Of a DNA stretch of 64,000 nt, positions 32,780 through 44,413 are shown in pieces (the stretch's first letter is position 1; each line of letters begins with the position of its first letter). The notes below the pieces were generated by a model that saw nothing but the letters and a program-made list of their open reading frames with translations, searched no databases and had not been told where the DNA came from. The DNA lies in NCBI RefSeq assembly GCF_024323335.1, contig NC_066585.1, positions 344,663,846 through 344,727,845 of the forward strand, written 5' to 3'. Made by a program: the position numbers and the translations under genes. The DNA comes from Lathyrus oleraceus. Taxonomy: Eukaryota > Streptophyta > Magnoliopsida > Fabales > Fabaceae.

Positions 32780-34285
32780 ATGGATTATGGATGAAGGAAC
32801 ACTAAGAAGTACAGTTTCAGATGTCCAGATTTGAAAGAGTTAAGGAAGTTATCATCCTTTGTATTATATCCCTTGGACTTCAAACAACGTCATGCGAAGC
32901 TTTTATTTGTATTGTCTGCTAATGTGGTTGAAGGACTCTTGAGTGTGTTGGTTCAGTTTTATGACCCTTTCTACCATTACTTCACTTTTCCCGATTATCA
33001 CCTTATGCCTACGTTGGAGGAGTATGCCCGTCTCTTGGGAATACCCGTTTCTAGCAAAGTTCCTTTTAGTGGATTGGAGGAGCTTCCCAGATCTCACATT
33101 ATAGCTGAAGCTCTTCACTTGAAGAAATCTGAGATTGAGGCTCATTGGGTGAAGAAAGGAGGAATGTCTGGATTGACTTTTGAGTTCCTCATAAAGGAAG
33201 TTACTGTCTTTGCTCAAGCCAGTAGTATGGACGATTTTGAAGCTATATTTGTGTTGCTCATCTATGGGTTGGCTTTGTTCCCTAACATTGACGGTTTTGT
33301 TGATGTTAAAGCCATTGGAATTTTCTTGATTGGGAATCCTGTGCCTACTTTTTAGGAGATATGTACTTCTCTTTGCATCTAAGGAGTTCTAAAGGTGGTG
33401 GAACTATTGTGTGATGTGTTCCTCTTCTGTACAAATGGTTTATTTCACACTTGTCTCATACGCCTACTTTTGTGGAGAACAAACAATGTCTAAGGTGGTC
33501 TCAAAGACTTATGTCTCTCACTAATGATGATATAGTTTGGTATGATTATTCATTGAGCAGCTTGGAGATTATTGATAGTTGTGGTGAATTCTCTAATGTG
33601 CCTCTCATTGGTACCCAAGGAGGAATTAAGTACAACCCTGCTTTGGCTCGTCGACAACTTGGGTTCCCCTTGAGAGACAAACCTAATAACATTTTGTTAG
33701 AAGGTCTTTTCTATCAAGAAGGTAAATATCCCCAACATTTGAAGCAGAAGATTGTGCATGCTTTGCATAATGTGCATAGGAAAGGTAGATCCGAGCTTGG
33801 TCCGTGCCACTATGTAGCTTTGGAAGCTTACACTCTTTGGGTGAAGAAGAGAGCTTTGGAGTTGAAGATGCCTTATGCTTGTAAAAGACCTATGTCTATG
33901 GTTATGGTTGAGCCATTAACTCTCCCTAACCAAGATGTAGAGGAGTTGGAAGACACACTCGCCAAGATGAAGCAAGAGAAGGATATGTGGGAAGAGTGAT
34001 TCCATGCTTTGAACAGAAAGCATGAGGTGTTACAGCTTGAGTCTAAGAACAACGATGCACTTATTGAGCTTCTTTAAGACCGAGTAGTGAAGAGATAGAG
34101 AGAGTCAGAGGTTTCATCTTCCTCTAGTATGCCTCAGCCTTCTGGTGCTTGGAAGAAGATTGTTGATCAGCTTATCCTCGAGAAGGCTCATATGAAGACT
34201 TCTTTTGAGTCTGAAATATGACGCATCCGAAGGAAGTTCGCGCCTACAACCAGATCGTCTGATACCGTTGTTAGGGGATCCTTAG
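32780..34285 (+). pseudogene. Ogre-C ORF1 (pseudogene)
   Basis: Copy of the Ogre-specific first ORF, function unknown. ATG at 32780-32782 is followed by TGA at codon 5 (32792-32794), where Ogre-B has CGA, a typical methyl-cytosine change. The frame then runs to 33353, where a 1-nt loss makes TAG in place of the Leu codon after PVPTF. It recovers near 33450 (FVENKQCLRWSQRLMSLTNDD) and runs to a TGA at about 33997, inside the coiled-coil part (KMKQEKDMWEE). More stops follow at about 34076, 34097 and 34219. The N-terminal FTFPDYHLMPTLEEYARLLG segment is better preserved than in Ogre-B and is the part resembling the plant mobile domain. Confidence 0.8.
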
Positions 34286-34547
34286 GATGACTAGTTTCCC
34301 TTTCTCTTGTATTTTTGTATTTTGGTTTCAGAAATTATACTCAGTGTAATCCTTCCAATTATATAAATAAAAGAGATTTTTATGGTCAATCAGATCGTGC
34401 AATTGTTATCATTATATATTTGCAAATAAAATAGTATGTTCCTTAAAAATAAAAACAATCAAAGCGTTGCATTTCATGCATCATTTGCATAGCATGTTTT
34501 TCTTCTGCCAGATGTCTCATTGGTTATTCTTTTATGCTTCAGCCAAG
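34286..34547 (+). other. Ogre-C ORF1-gag spacer
   Basis: AT-rich spacer of about 260 bp, the counterpart of 17256-17518. Nothing recognisable apart from the conserved CATTTCATGCATCATTTGCA segment. Confidence 0.5.
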
Positions 34548-37500
34548 ATGACTCATTGATGTGATACCCGCGCCAATCATCTGAGAATCATGGAGCACTT
34601 AGAGAAAGAGAACAGAGAGTTGAAGGACGAGATTGCCGACCTAACTTCCATGATGGAGTTAGTTCTAGCTACTCAAAGTCAATCTTCTCCAACGCTTGCA
34701 ACTCCTCCTCCTCAGAGGACTGTCATATCAGAGGTTGTTTCTTCAACCGTTCCTGCCACTCAGTTTTCTCCCGCTATGCCTACCGGATTCCCATGGAGAA
34801 TTCTGCCCAACTTTGTGCTAGAAGGTTTTGCGCCTACTTTTTCTTCTATGCCGGCATCTAGCTCGGTCATTTCTGTGCTGCCACAGGTTGTTAATACCAT
34901 GCCTCGTGTTGAGGATACCATCTACCATTCCGAGCCGTCTGAGGGTCCGGATGTCTATGAGAAGATGGATGAAATGAAAGACCAATTCCTTGAGCTGCGA
35001 AAGGAGTCGAAGACCTTAAGGGGAAAGGATTTGTTTGGTAAAAGTGATGTGGAACTTTGCTTGGTTCCCAATGTTAAGATCCCGATGAAGTTCAAAGTCC
35101 CTAACTTTGAAAAGTATAAAGGGAATACCTGTCCACTCAGTCATCTCGTCATGTATGCTAGAAAGATGTCGACACAAACTAATAATGATCAATTACTGAT
35201 TCATTATTTCTAGGATAGTCTGACCGGTGCCGCTTTGAGGTGGTACATGGATTTGGATAGTGCGAGTGTTCGCACATTTAATGATTTGGGTGAGGCCTTC
35301 GTGAAGCAGTACAAGTATAATGTGGATATGGCCCCTGATAGGGACCAGCTTCGGCCAATGTCTCAGAAGGACAAGGAGACGTTCAAAGAGTACGCTCAAA
35401 GATGGAGAGAGCTAGATGCTTAGATTACCCCTTCTTTGGAAAAAAATGAGATGACCACGATTTTTCTCAAGACCCTGAGCTCATTTTACTATGAGCAAAT
35501 GATTGCTAGTGCCTCTAGTGACTTTACCGAAATGGTAAACATGGGTATAGATTAGAAGAAGGTGTCCGTGAGGGACGATTATCTAAACAAGAGGCATCAT
35601 CAACCAAGACGTATGGTAACAGTTTCGCTAAGAAGAAGGAAGCTGAAGCCAATGCAGTATCAGTTGGGAGGCAGAAGAGGCCTCATGTCAAAACAAGTCC
35701 GCAACCCCGTCAACACCATCATCAAGTATCATATGTTATTCCAGTATTTTCCAACCATCAATCTATGCGAGTTCAACAACAATGTCAATAACAGCCACAA
35801 CAAAGAACGAACGAACAACAACAACAACAATAATCATCAACAACAACAGAACTTTGAGAGGAAGAAGGTCTCTTTCGACCCTATTCCTATGACTTATGTT
35901 GAATTGTACCCATCTTTGGTTCTTAAGAACCTGCTTCAACCAAGAAATCTGCCACAGATTCTAGAACCACTTCCATGGTGGTATAAGCTGGAGCTCCACT
36001 GTGCCTTTCACCAATGGAGTCCTGGCCATGATATTGAGAATTGTTACCGACTAAATTATGAAGTCCAGAAGGTGGTCAAGAGTGGGATGGTGTCCTTTGA
36101 GGACCGTGCGCCTAATGTCAAAGCTAACCCATTGCCTGCTCATGGTAATTCCTCTATCAACATGGTAGATGGTTGTCCAGGGAGTTTCCGGGTATTTGAT
36201 GTGTGACGAATTCGTCGATTGTTGGTTGAGATACATAAAACCCTGTGTACTATTAGTGATTGTGAACACGACCACAATAGTTGTACAATCTGCAGTGTGA
36301 ACCCCCGTGGATGTTCGGTTGTCATGAGAGATATCCAGAGGTTGATGGATGAAAATGTAACCCAGATTCAACAGTCTAGAGATATAGATGATGTCAATGT
36401 AATAGTTCCAGTGTTCAAGACCCCTGAGCGGGTGGTAATTCAATTTGACAGCAGCTACAATAATAGATCGGTATCGCTGTTGGTAATACGGTTAGCGGGC
36501 CCTATCCCGTACGCATCTGATAAAGCTGTTCCATATCAGTATAATTCTACTATGTTAGAGAATGGTCAAGAGGTCCTGTTGCCTACAACTAGCTATGTGG
36601 TGAGTATTGCTGATGTGACAAAAGTGACCCGTAGCGGTCGTGTTTTTGGGCCTATGTTCCCGAAGAGTGTAGAAGATGTATCTGTCAGTAAGAAGGTTGA
36701 TGTACCTACAGTTGACCCAGTTAGCGCTCCAAAGTGTCAGTCTAGTGAGTCCAACAGTTTGAAGCCTAATGATGATGATGAGGTACTTCGTTTAATCAAG
36801 ATGAGCGATTTTAATTTGGTGGAGTAGTTGCTCCAAACTCCTTCAAAAATTTCAGTGTTGTATCTGCTCATGAATTCTGAAGCGCACAGAGAAGCATTGC
36901 AAAAATTATTGGAACAAGCTTATGTAGAGCATGATGTGACAGTAGATCAGTTTGACCATATTGTGGTTAACATCACTTCCTGTAACAACTTGAGCTTTTG
37001 TGATGAAGAACTTCTCGAGGAAGGTAGAAATCACAACTTAGCATTGCATATATTAGTGAACTGCATGGAGGACGCCTTGTCATATGTATTGGTTGATATC
37101 GACTCTTCTTTGATTGTACTCCCCAAGTCAACTCATTCCAAATTGTGGTATCAAGGAGCTCCGATGAGATACAGTGGCGTGATTGTCAAAGCTTTTGATG
37201 GTTCTCGCAAGACTGTAATTGGTGAGGTGGACCTTCCGGTGAAGATAGGTCCGAGTGATTTCCAAATTACTTTCCAAGTGATGGATATTCACTCGGCCTA
37301 TAGTTGCTTATTAGGAAGGCCATGGATACATGATGCTGGAGCTGTTACGTCAACTCTGTATCAAAAGTTGAAGTTTGTAAAGAATGGTAAGCTTGTTATC
37401 ATCGGAGGAGAGAAGGCTCTCTTGGTAAGCCATCTGTCTTCTTTCTCTTATGTATAAGATGAGGATGAGATTGGAACTCGGTCCAAGCTCTATATATTGC

Positions 37501-37833
37501 AAAAGAAAAGAGAGTTGGGGCACTCATGTCCTCCTTTAAATATGCCCAAAAAGTTGTTGAAGATGGTAATTCTGATCAGTGGGGCCGAATGGTAGAGGTC
37601 GCCGAGAACAAGAGCAGAGCCGGTTTGGGTTTCCAATAAGGGACGTCTGTGATTAAGGATGAAGATGTGCAACCCAATTTCCGGAGCGGAGGGTTCATTC
37701 ATGGTAATGAATAACACTTAGCAACCGTGATCGAGGGGGATGAAGATGAAGATTGCACCAATTTTGTGACGCATGGAAAAGCTTGCAACAATTGGACCGT
37801 TATTGATATTCCTGTTATTGTGCATCGCTCTAA
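34548..37833 (+). pseudogene. Ogre-C gag-protease (pseudogene)
   Basis: ATG at 34548 is the family gag start (Ogre-B has CTG). TGA follows at 34557. Coiled coil EHLEKENRELKDEI; gag domain FKVPNFEKYKGNTCPLSHL near 35090-35160; ALRWY near 35235 as LRWYMDLD; Asn/Gln-rich linker near 35800; zinc-knuckle-like segment near 36000 (CAFHQWSPGHDIENC) with all its Cys and His. Protease centre at 37095 reads DIDSS, so the invariant Gly of D-T/S/I-G is Asp and the enzyme should be dead. Stops at 35211, 35421, 36204, 36825 and 37455; frameshifts near 35550, 35800 and 37475. Two of the stops are CAG to TAG relative to Ogre-B. Exon 1 ends at 37833. Confidence 0.82.
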
Positions 37834-38094
37834 GTAATTTCTTTTATTCTTTTGTAAAATCCTTCTCGTATGCCTAAGGGAGAAGTGAACATTGTTTGGC
37901 ATCATTCAATTTGATCATTAATAAAATGCAATTCTATTCATCCACATCTATGATGTTTTATTTTTTACTTTTTTTCTTTTCTGAAAATGGTAATCACAAA
38001 AAAAAACATAAATAAATAAATAATAATTGTCCATCTGCATAATATTTGGTCACAAATCACTTATCTAAAATCAAAATATCAAATCATTATGCAG
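37834..38094 (+). other. Ogre-C intron between protease and RT
   Basis: 261 bp, AA|GTAATT to TTATGCAG|G, colinear with the Ogre-B intron. Allowing for an upstream 1-nt deletion near 37475, the exon ends again meet in the same phase. Conservation of both splice sites in two decayed copies supports a real intron. Confidence 0.75.
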
Positions 38095-39720
38095 GTTTGT
38101 TTCTAAACCCATTGAATACAATGATCCTACTCCTTCTTCAAACATTGAATTCCTTGTGTTTTAGGCTAAGGAAGAAAGTGATGAAAAGTGTCTGATGAAT
38201 TGTCTCGTCTACTTGAGCACGAGGAAAAAGCCATTCATCCATTCGAAGAGCAGATTGAGTTAGTCAACTTGGGTTCTGAGGATGATGTGAAGGAATTCAA
38301 GATTAGGTCTCAGCTATGTTTAGAAGCTAAGAAGGGGTTGATTGATCTTCTTGGAGAGTATTCAGGTGTGTTTTCTTTGTCCTATCAAGAAATGCCTGGT
38401 TTGGAATCTGAGATTGTGGAGCATATATTACCGTTGAAGCCAGAGTGTCCACTAGTCAAGCAGAAGTTGAGGAGGACTCGTCCTTATATGGCAGTGAAGA
38501 TCAAAGAAGAAGTGCAGAAGCAGAATGATGATGGTTTCATTGTTACTGCTGAATATCCGTTGTGGGTGGCCAATATTGTGCCTGTTCTGAAGAAGGATGG
38601 AAAGGTCCGTATGTGCGTTTATTATAGAGATTTGAACAAATCTAGTCCGAAAGATGATTTCCCTCTTCCACACATTGATATGTTGGTAGACAATACGGCT
38701 AAATTCAAAGCCTTTTCGTTTATGGACGGATTTTCTGGATATAATCAGATCAAGATGGCACCCGAGGATATGGAGAATACCACATTCGTTACACCCTAAA
38801 GAACATTCTGTTATAGAGTGATGCCTTTCGGTTTAAAGAATGTTGGTGCAACTTACCAGAGAGCAATAACCACTCTTTTTCATGATATGATGCATAAAGA
38901 GATCGAAGTCTATGTTGATGATATGATTGCTAAATCCAGTGATGAGCAAGAACATGTTGAGAATTTGTTGAAGTTATTCCAGCATTGAGGAAGTATAAAC
39001 TCCGCTTTAATCCCAATAAGTGTACATTTGGTGTTTGTTTTGGTAAGTTGTTGGGCTTTATTGTCAGCGAGAAGGGTATTGAAGTTGATCCTGCCAAGGT
39101 CAAAGCAATACAAGAGTTGCCTGCGCCCAAAACTGAGAAGCAAGTAAGAGGTTTTCTCAGTCGTTTGAATTATATCTCAAGATTCATTTCGCACATGATT
39201 GCCGGATGTGCGCCTATATTCAAGCTTCTTCGAAAAGATCAATCTTGTGATTGAACCGAAGATTGCCAAAAAGCTTTAAACAGTATTAAAGAGTATCTGC
39301 TTGAACCTCCGATTCTGTCTCCACCTGTTGAAGGAATACCTTTGATCATGTATTTGAATGTGCTTGAAGAGTGTATGGGTTATGTTCTTCGTGAGCAAGA
39401 CGAAACTAGAAAGAAAGAGTATGCTATTTACTACTTCAGTAAGAAGTTCACTGATGGTGAGACTCATTATTTTATGCTTGAGAAGACTAGTTGGGCATTG
39501 GCTTAGGCTGCTAAGCGTATGCGTCAATATATGTTGACCATACTACTTGGTTGATATCCAAAATGGATCCAATCAAGTATATTTTTGAGAAGCCTGCTTT
39601 AACTGGGAGGATTGCCCATTGGCAGATGTTGTTATCCGAATATGATATTGAATACCGATCTCAAAAAGCAATTAAAGGTAGTGTCTTGGCTAACCATTTG
39701 GCTCACTAACCTATTGAATA
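38095..39720 (+). pseudogene. Ogre-C RT and first RNase H (pseudogene)
   Basis: Exon 2 of pol. Linker with LVNLGSEDDVKEFK and KGLIDLLGEYSG, then RT: PVLKKDGKVRMCVYYRDL (Asp of the usual VDYR is Tyr), motif A FMDGFSGYNQI, MPFGLKNVGATYQR, YVDD at 38911-38922, then GFIVSEKGIEVDPAKVKAIQ. The connection (QVRGFLSRLNYISRFI) leads to gypsy RNase H from about 39290 (KKEYAIYYFSKKFTDGE). Stops: TAG 38162, TAA 38797 (a Trp codon in Ogre-B), TGA 39252 and TAG 39504 (both probably from Trp), TAA 39707. Frameshifts near 38140, 38984 and 39530. RT copies RNA to DNA and RNase H removes the RNA; this copy cannot. Confidence 0.85.
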
Positions 39721-40350
39721 TTATCAGTCAGTGCAGTATGATTTTCCTGATGAAGAGATTTTGTACTTAAAGATGAAAGATTGTGATGAACCATTTCTTG
39801 AAGAAGGGCCAGAACCTGGTTCCCGTTGGGGCATGGTATTTGATGGAGCTGTTAATCAGTATGGTAATGGCATTGAGGTAGTAATCATTACTCCTCAAGG
39901 CACACATTTTCCATTTATAGCTAGATTGACTTTCAAGTGTACAAACAATATGGTTGAGTATGAAGCTTGCATTATGGGGCTTGAAGAAGCCATTGATCTC
40001 AAAATCAAGTATTTAGACGTCTATGGAGATCCATATTTGGTTGTGAATCAGATCAAAGGTGAATGGGAGACAAATCAACCTGATTTAATACCATATAGAG
40101 ATTATGCGAGAATGATTTCAAATTTCTTTACAAAGGTTGAGTTTCATCATATCCCTCGAGATGAAAACCGGATGGCGGATGCTCTTGCAATGTTGGCTTC
40201 AATGATTGAGGTGAAGTATTGGAATGAAGTTCCTAATTTGACCGTGATGCGTCTTGATAGGCCAACTCATGTGTCTGTTGTTGAAGAAGTCAAAGATGAG
40301 AAGCCATGGTATTTTGATATCAAGTGTTTCCTCCAAAGTCAGATTTACCC
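39721..40350 (+). pseudogene. Ogre-C second RNase H (aRNH)
   Basis: Best preserved second RNase H in the window. After a linker (DFPDEEILYLKMKDCDEP) come VFDGAVNQYGNGIEVVI (Asp at 39842), CTNNMVEYEACIMGLEEA (Glu), DVYGDPYLVVNQIKGEW (Asp) and FHHIPRDENRMADALAMLAS (Asp). All four acidic residues are present, so the fold could still be right, but it sits in a frame with stops upstream (39707) and downstream (40628). A dual RNase H is the defining feature of Tat/Ogre elements. It is in the same frame as integrase, so both were parts of one polyprotein. Confidence 0.85.
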
Positions 40351-41518
40351 GCCTAGGGCATCTTTGAAAGATAAGAAGACTTTGAGAAGATTAGCTGACA
40401 ATTTCTACCTGAATGGTGATGTGTTGTACAAGAGAAACTTCGATATGGTTCTTCTTAGATATGTGGATAGACACGAAGCAGACTTATTGATGACTGAAGT
40501 CCATGAAGGTTCCTTTGGTACTCATTCCACTGGACATGCTATGACTAAGAAGATGTTGCGAGCAGGTTACTATTGGCTGACAATGGAATTTGACTGTTGC
40601 AAGTCTGTGAAGAAATGCCACAAGTGTTAAATCTATGCAGATAAGATTCATGTTCCTCCGACACCTTTGAACGTCATTTCCTCTCCATGGCCTTTCTCCA
40701 TGTGGGTAATTGATATGATTGGCATGATTGAGCCCAAAGCTTCAAATGGACATCGTTTCATTTTGGTGGTTATTGACTACTTCACAAAGGGGGTTGAAGT
40801 GGCATTGTATGCGAATGTAACCAAGCAAGTTGTTGTGAGGTTTATCAAGATCATTATTGATAATGGATCTAACTTGAACAATAATATGGTGGAAGCTCTT
40901 TGCCAAGACTTCAAGATTGCACATCATAATTCTTCTCCCTACAGACCTAAGATGAATGGGGATGTTGAAGCTGCAAACAAGAATATTAAGAAAATTATTC
41001 ATAAAATGGTTGTGACGTACAAGGATTGGCATGAGATGCTCCCATTTTCTTTACATGGGTATCGTACATCCATCCGCACTTCAACAGGGGCAACCCCTTT
41101 CTCACTCATTTATGGCATGGAAGTTGTGCTCCCTAGAGAGGTTGAGATCCCATCATTGCGTGTGCTGATGGAAGCCAAGTCGACTGAGGATGAATGGTGT
41201 CAGACCAGGTATGACCAACTGAATTTAATTGAAGAGAAGAGGTTGACATCCATGTTTCATGGTCAGTTATATCAGCAGAGGATGAAGAAAGCTTTTGATA
41301 AGAAGGTCAGACCTCGTGTATTCAAAGAAGGTGATCTTGTGCTCAAGAAGATTCTATCTTTCAAACCAGATTCTAGGGGCAAATGGACTCCTAATTATGA
41401 AGGCCCATATGTTGTTTAGAGATCCTTTTCAGGAAGTGCTTTGATTCTAACAACTATGGACGGTGAAGAGTTCACTCGTCCTGTGAATGCTGATGTAGTC
41501 AAGAAATACTTCGCCTAA
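40351..41518 (+). pseudogene. Ogre-C integrase (pseudogene)
   Basis: Zinc-binding N-terminal domain with EVHEGSFGTHSTGHA and KKCHKC, then the catalytic core: first Asp in WVIDMIG, second in IIIDNGSNL, Glu in GDVEAANKNIKK. A deletion of about 13 codons, in frame, lies near 40853 between FIK and IIDNG; Ogre-B retains the start of the missing part (FIKNQII). The C-terminal GPY segment (KWTPNYEGPYVV) precedes TAG 41417-41419, after which the last ~33 codons continue to the family stop TAA at 41516. TAA at 40628 replaces a Gln codon of Ogre-B. The core spacing change alone should inactivate it. Confidence 0.85.
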
Positions 41519-43079
41519 AAAGAAAAGAACAGCTCGCTAAGTTGAAAACCCGAAAGGGCGAGTTAGGAAAAAATGAGCGTCTCGGAGGATTGAAACCCGA
41601 AAGGGCGATCCAGGAAAAAGTTGGAGACATAAAATAGAAAATCTATCCCGATAAATTGAGTACCCCGCCTTGGGGCAATTTATGCAAAAAAATAGGGATC
41701 ATGGAAAGTAACTGCAAGCTGGTTGATCTTCAGTCTTGAAGACTTTCTAGAGCCCAATGCCTGGTTTTGATTCATCTTCAACCAAAGCTAAGAGCACAGC
41801 GGATATTGAAGGCGGTAGAAAAATGAGTGATCATTGTATTCAATGTAACCCTTTTCCATGTAGATTACCATTTTTCAATTTTTGTAAAGATCTCTGGAGT
41901 CTTTTCATTTACAGACTACCATTATATTAAATAAAGTTGAGCTTTTTATCCAATTGTTTCCACTCTTATCTATTCATCTAAATAGAATTAAGTTTTATTC
42001 TAATCATTTTGAAATTAAAAGCAGGTTTTCTTAAATAATAAATGCAAATACTTTTTAGAAGAGCAATTAAAGAAACATCAATAGCGGTTTGAAAAGAGGT
42101 AAGCCGTAAATGCAAAGCATTGTTGGTTTTTTTCCCAAAGCAGTCAGTATGATACTTATTTCATCACCAACAGCATTCCCGCAGCATTTCAGCAGCCGAG
42201 TTTGCTTAGTTTCCCCAGCTAAGTTTATTTTTGCTTCCCTTGAGTTGTAGGCATGTTATTAGCAGCAGTTCGCACAGTTCGGAAGAATGTTGCTTCCCCT
42301 CAAGTCGCCATCAGAGTTGTCCTTAACCTTTGTTAGTCGTGATTCTGAGCAGTGTTATAGTTGTCCCCTGCAGGGTTGTCTCCTATTTGGTATGGTGTTG
42401 ACCTAAAATTCCCCGCAGGGTTGATATTGTAGTTTCCTCGACAGATCCTCTCCGCTTTTCCCCAGCCAGGGTTGAGTCTTTGAGATGGTCGATTCTCTCC
42501 AACAATTGTTTCCTCCCTTTATGGATTGGAGGATAATTGTGTCGATGATTCAGACCAGTGATATTTACATCCTTTGTGATCGTTTTGTCAGCATAATCAT
42601 CATATATACATATACATGTACATATACGTTCATTTCATGATTGCATTACTAATACACTTAGTGATTAATCATTTCTCTGATCCTCTACTACGGTGGTATA
42701 CTTTTTCCCCCACACGGATTTGGTATGTCTGTCCTCTTTAAATTGTAGAGTGTCAGTCCCCTAAGCAAAAAGAATTTAACCTTTCTCATTCCCCACTAAG
42801 TTACTTCCTCATGGATGTTTGTTATTTTAGTTTCCTCCCCTGTTGATTATCTGGATGGAACCACTCCCCTTGCGTTATATCCTCATTGGGTTGAGTCTTT
42901 GATTGACTGTTTCTTTCTAGATATTACATAGATAGATGCTTTTGGTCCCCTTGAGAGTCTATTACCCAGTAACTGGTAATATTCTTCTCAATTGTCGCAG
43001 ATTTTTACTTTTTTCCCAATACCCGGCAAAAGTAACCCTTTACTGCCCATCTGGTTCCTTCTTACGTTTCTCCAGGAAG

Positions 43080-43880
43080 TTTATCCTTGATATGTTCATC
43101 CTAACCGATGACAAATATTTCCTTCCCCTACTTTGAGTTTATCCTTGATATGTTCATTCTAACCGATGACAGATATTCTCGTCTTGGTATTCTACCCAGT
43201 AAAAAGGTAGTTGTAATCCCTATTTTATTCCCAATAGAGTTAATCCATGATATGTTCATCCTAACCGGTGACGGGTTTCCTTTCTTTGCGGTCTTCTGCC
43301 CAGTAACCGATAGTTGTAAATCCTGCTTTCCCTTTTGCAGATTTTATCCTTGATATGTTCATCCTAACCGGTGAAGGATATTCTCTTTTTGGTATTCTAT
43401 CTAGTAACTGATAGATGTAATTCCTATTTTTCACCTCGGAGTATATCCTTGATATGTTCATCCTAACAGATGACGGATATCGTTTTTTTGGTGTTCTATC
43501 CAGTATCCGGTAGATGTAATTCCTATTCTTTCAAGAAGTTTATCCTTGATATGTTCATCCTAACTGGTGACGAATATCCTTCCTAATGTACCCAGGTAAG
43601 TCTATCCTTGATATGATCATCCTAACCGATGACGAATATTTTCCCCTTTGAGTCTATCCTTGATATGTTCACTTTAATTAGTGACGAATATTCTCTTTGT
43701 TTGTGGTCTTCTTCCCAGTAACTGGTAGCTGTAAATCCTATTTGGCTTTTCCCCAGCAGTTCATTCTTACCTAGTAACTGGTAATGAATGCATCTCTTGT
43801 TTTCCCTAAGCGAGTCATCCTTGATATGTTTACCCTAATCGGTAACGGATGTCCTCCCTATCAGAATTTGTTATCCCCTT
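43080..43880 (+). repeat. Tandem repeat array in Ogre-C 3' UTR
   Basis: The core ATCCTTGATATGTTCATCCT recurs with small changes at about 43083, 43142, 43243, 43347, 43446, 43541, 43603, 43655 and 43818. Spacings alternate between about 50-62 and 97-104 bp, because long units also hold a second block like TTCTACCCAGTAACTGGTAG plus TTGTAATTCC, which short units lack. Between 43750 and 43820 one unit keeps only the second block. Repeats are imperfect, about 80-90% alike by eye. Confidence 0.88.
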
Positions 43881-44400
43881 ACCCGATAACCGGTAATGGA
43901 TAATATACTTTTGTGCCTCCTATGTTGAAGATCATTTCTTCGCTAGTTGAGTTTGAGTGTGTTTTCCCTCAGGGAATCTCCTTTTCCTATTTAGGTCGAG
44001 TATTTCAGCTTTGTTCTGATCTACCTGTCTCCCCTGCAGATTTTTTTTTCTTTCCCCAGCTGAGTCCTTCCATTGATTTATTTTCATGGAATCCCTCGTT
44101 TCCCCCAGCAATTTTAAGTCGTAGTCTATCCTACGCATAACTTTTTTATCCCCAAAGTCTCTATCTCCCTAGTGAGTTTTCCTTATGGAATGCATTATGC
44201 TCTTGCGGACTTTTAGTCTCTCCGAATTCTTTTCCTTTGTGGCAACATTCCCCCCCAGAAATATTATTTTTGCATTCACTTCATATACATCACGAGGTCT
44301 CTTAGGGACCAAAATTTGTTTTAATATGTTGTTATTTAAGTCCATTCTACTGAGTCGATACGAAGATTTTAACCTTCATCTCCTCAGCTAGAACGTTGTT

Positions 44401-44413
44401 AAATAGGGGAAGT
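44401..44413 (+). other. Ogre-C polypurine tract region
   Basis: AAATAGGGGAAGT directly before the 3' LTR start. The purine run AGGGGAAG is the likely primer for plus-strand DNA synthesis. Confidence 0.65.

Larger units (their letters stand above)
41519..44413 (+). other. Ogre-C 3' UTR
   Basis: About 2.9 kb between the pol stop and the 3' LTR. It starts with a short repeat (GAAAACCCGAAAGGGCGA near 41545 and GAAACCCGAAAGGGCGA near 41592) and carries many C-rich and T-rich blocks with CCCC(A/G)GC(A/C)G motifs at 42180-42500, then the repeat array at 43080-43880. ORFs in it (42936-43353, 43913-44140 and antisense) are small, unlike any known protein and run through repeats. Long, repeat-bearing 3' UTRs are a known feature of Ogre. 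Confidence 0.7.

Noticed and set aside
42936..43461. ORFs of 66-81 aa with repeated words such as ILDMFILT
   Set aside because: The words come from the DNA repeat array in the Ogre-C 3' UTR. Unit lengths are not multiples of three and the frames change between units.
43080..43880. CRISPR-like regular repeats
   Set aside because: Plant nuclear context, imperfect repeats, variable unit lengths and similar spacers. This is a retroelement 3' UTR minisatellite.
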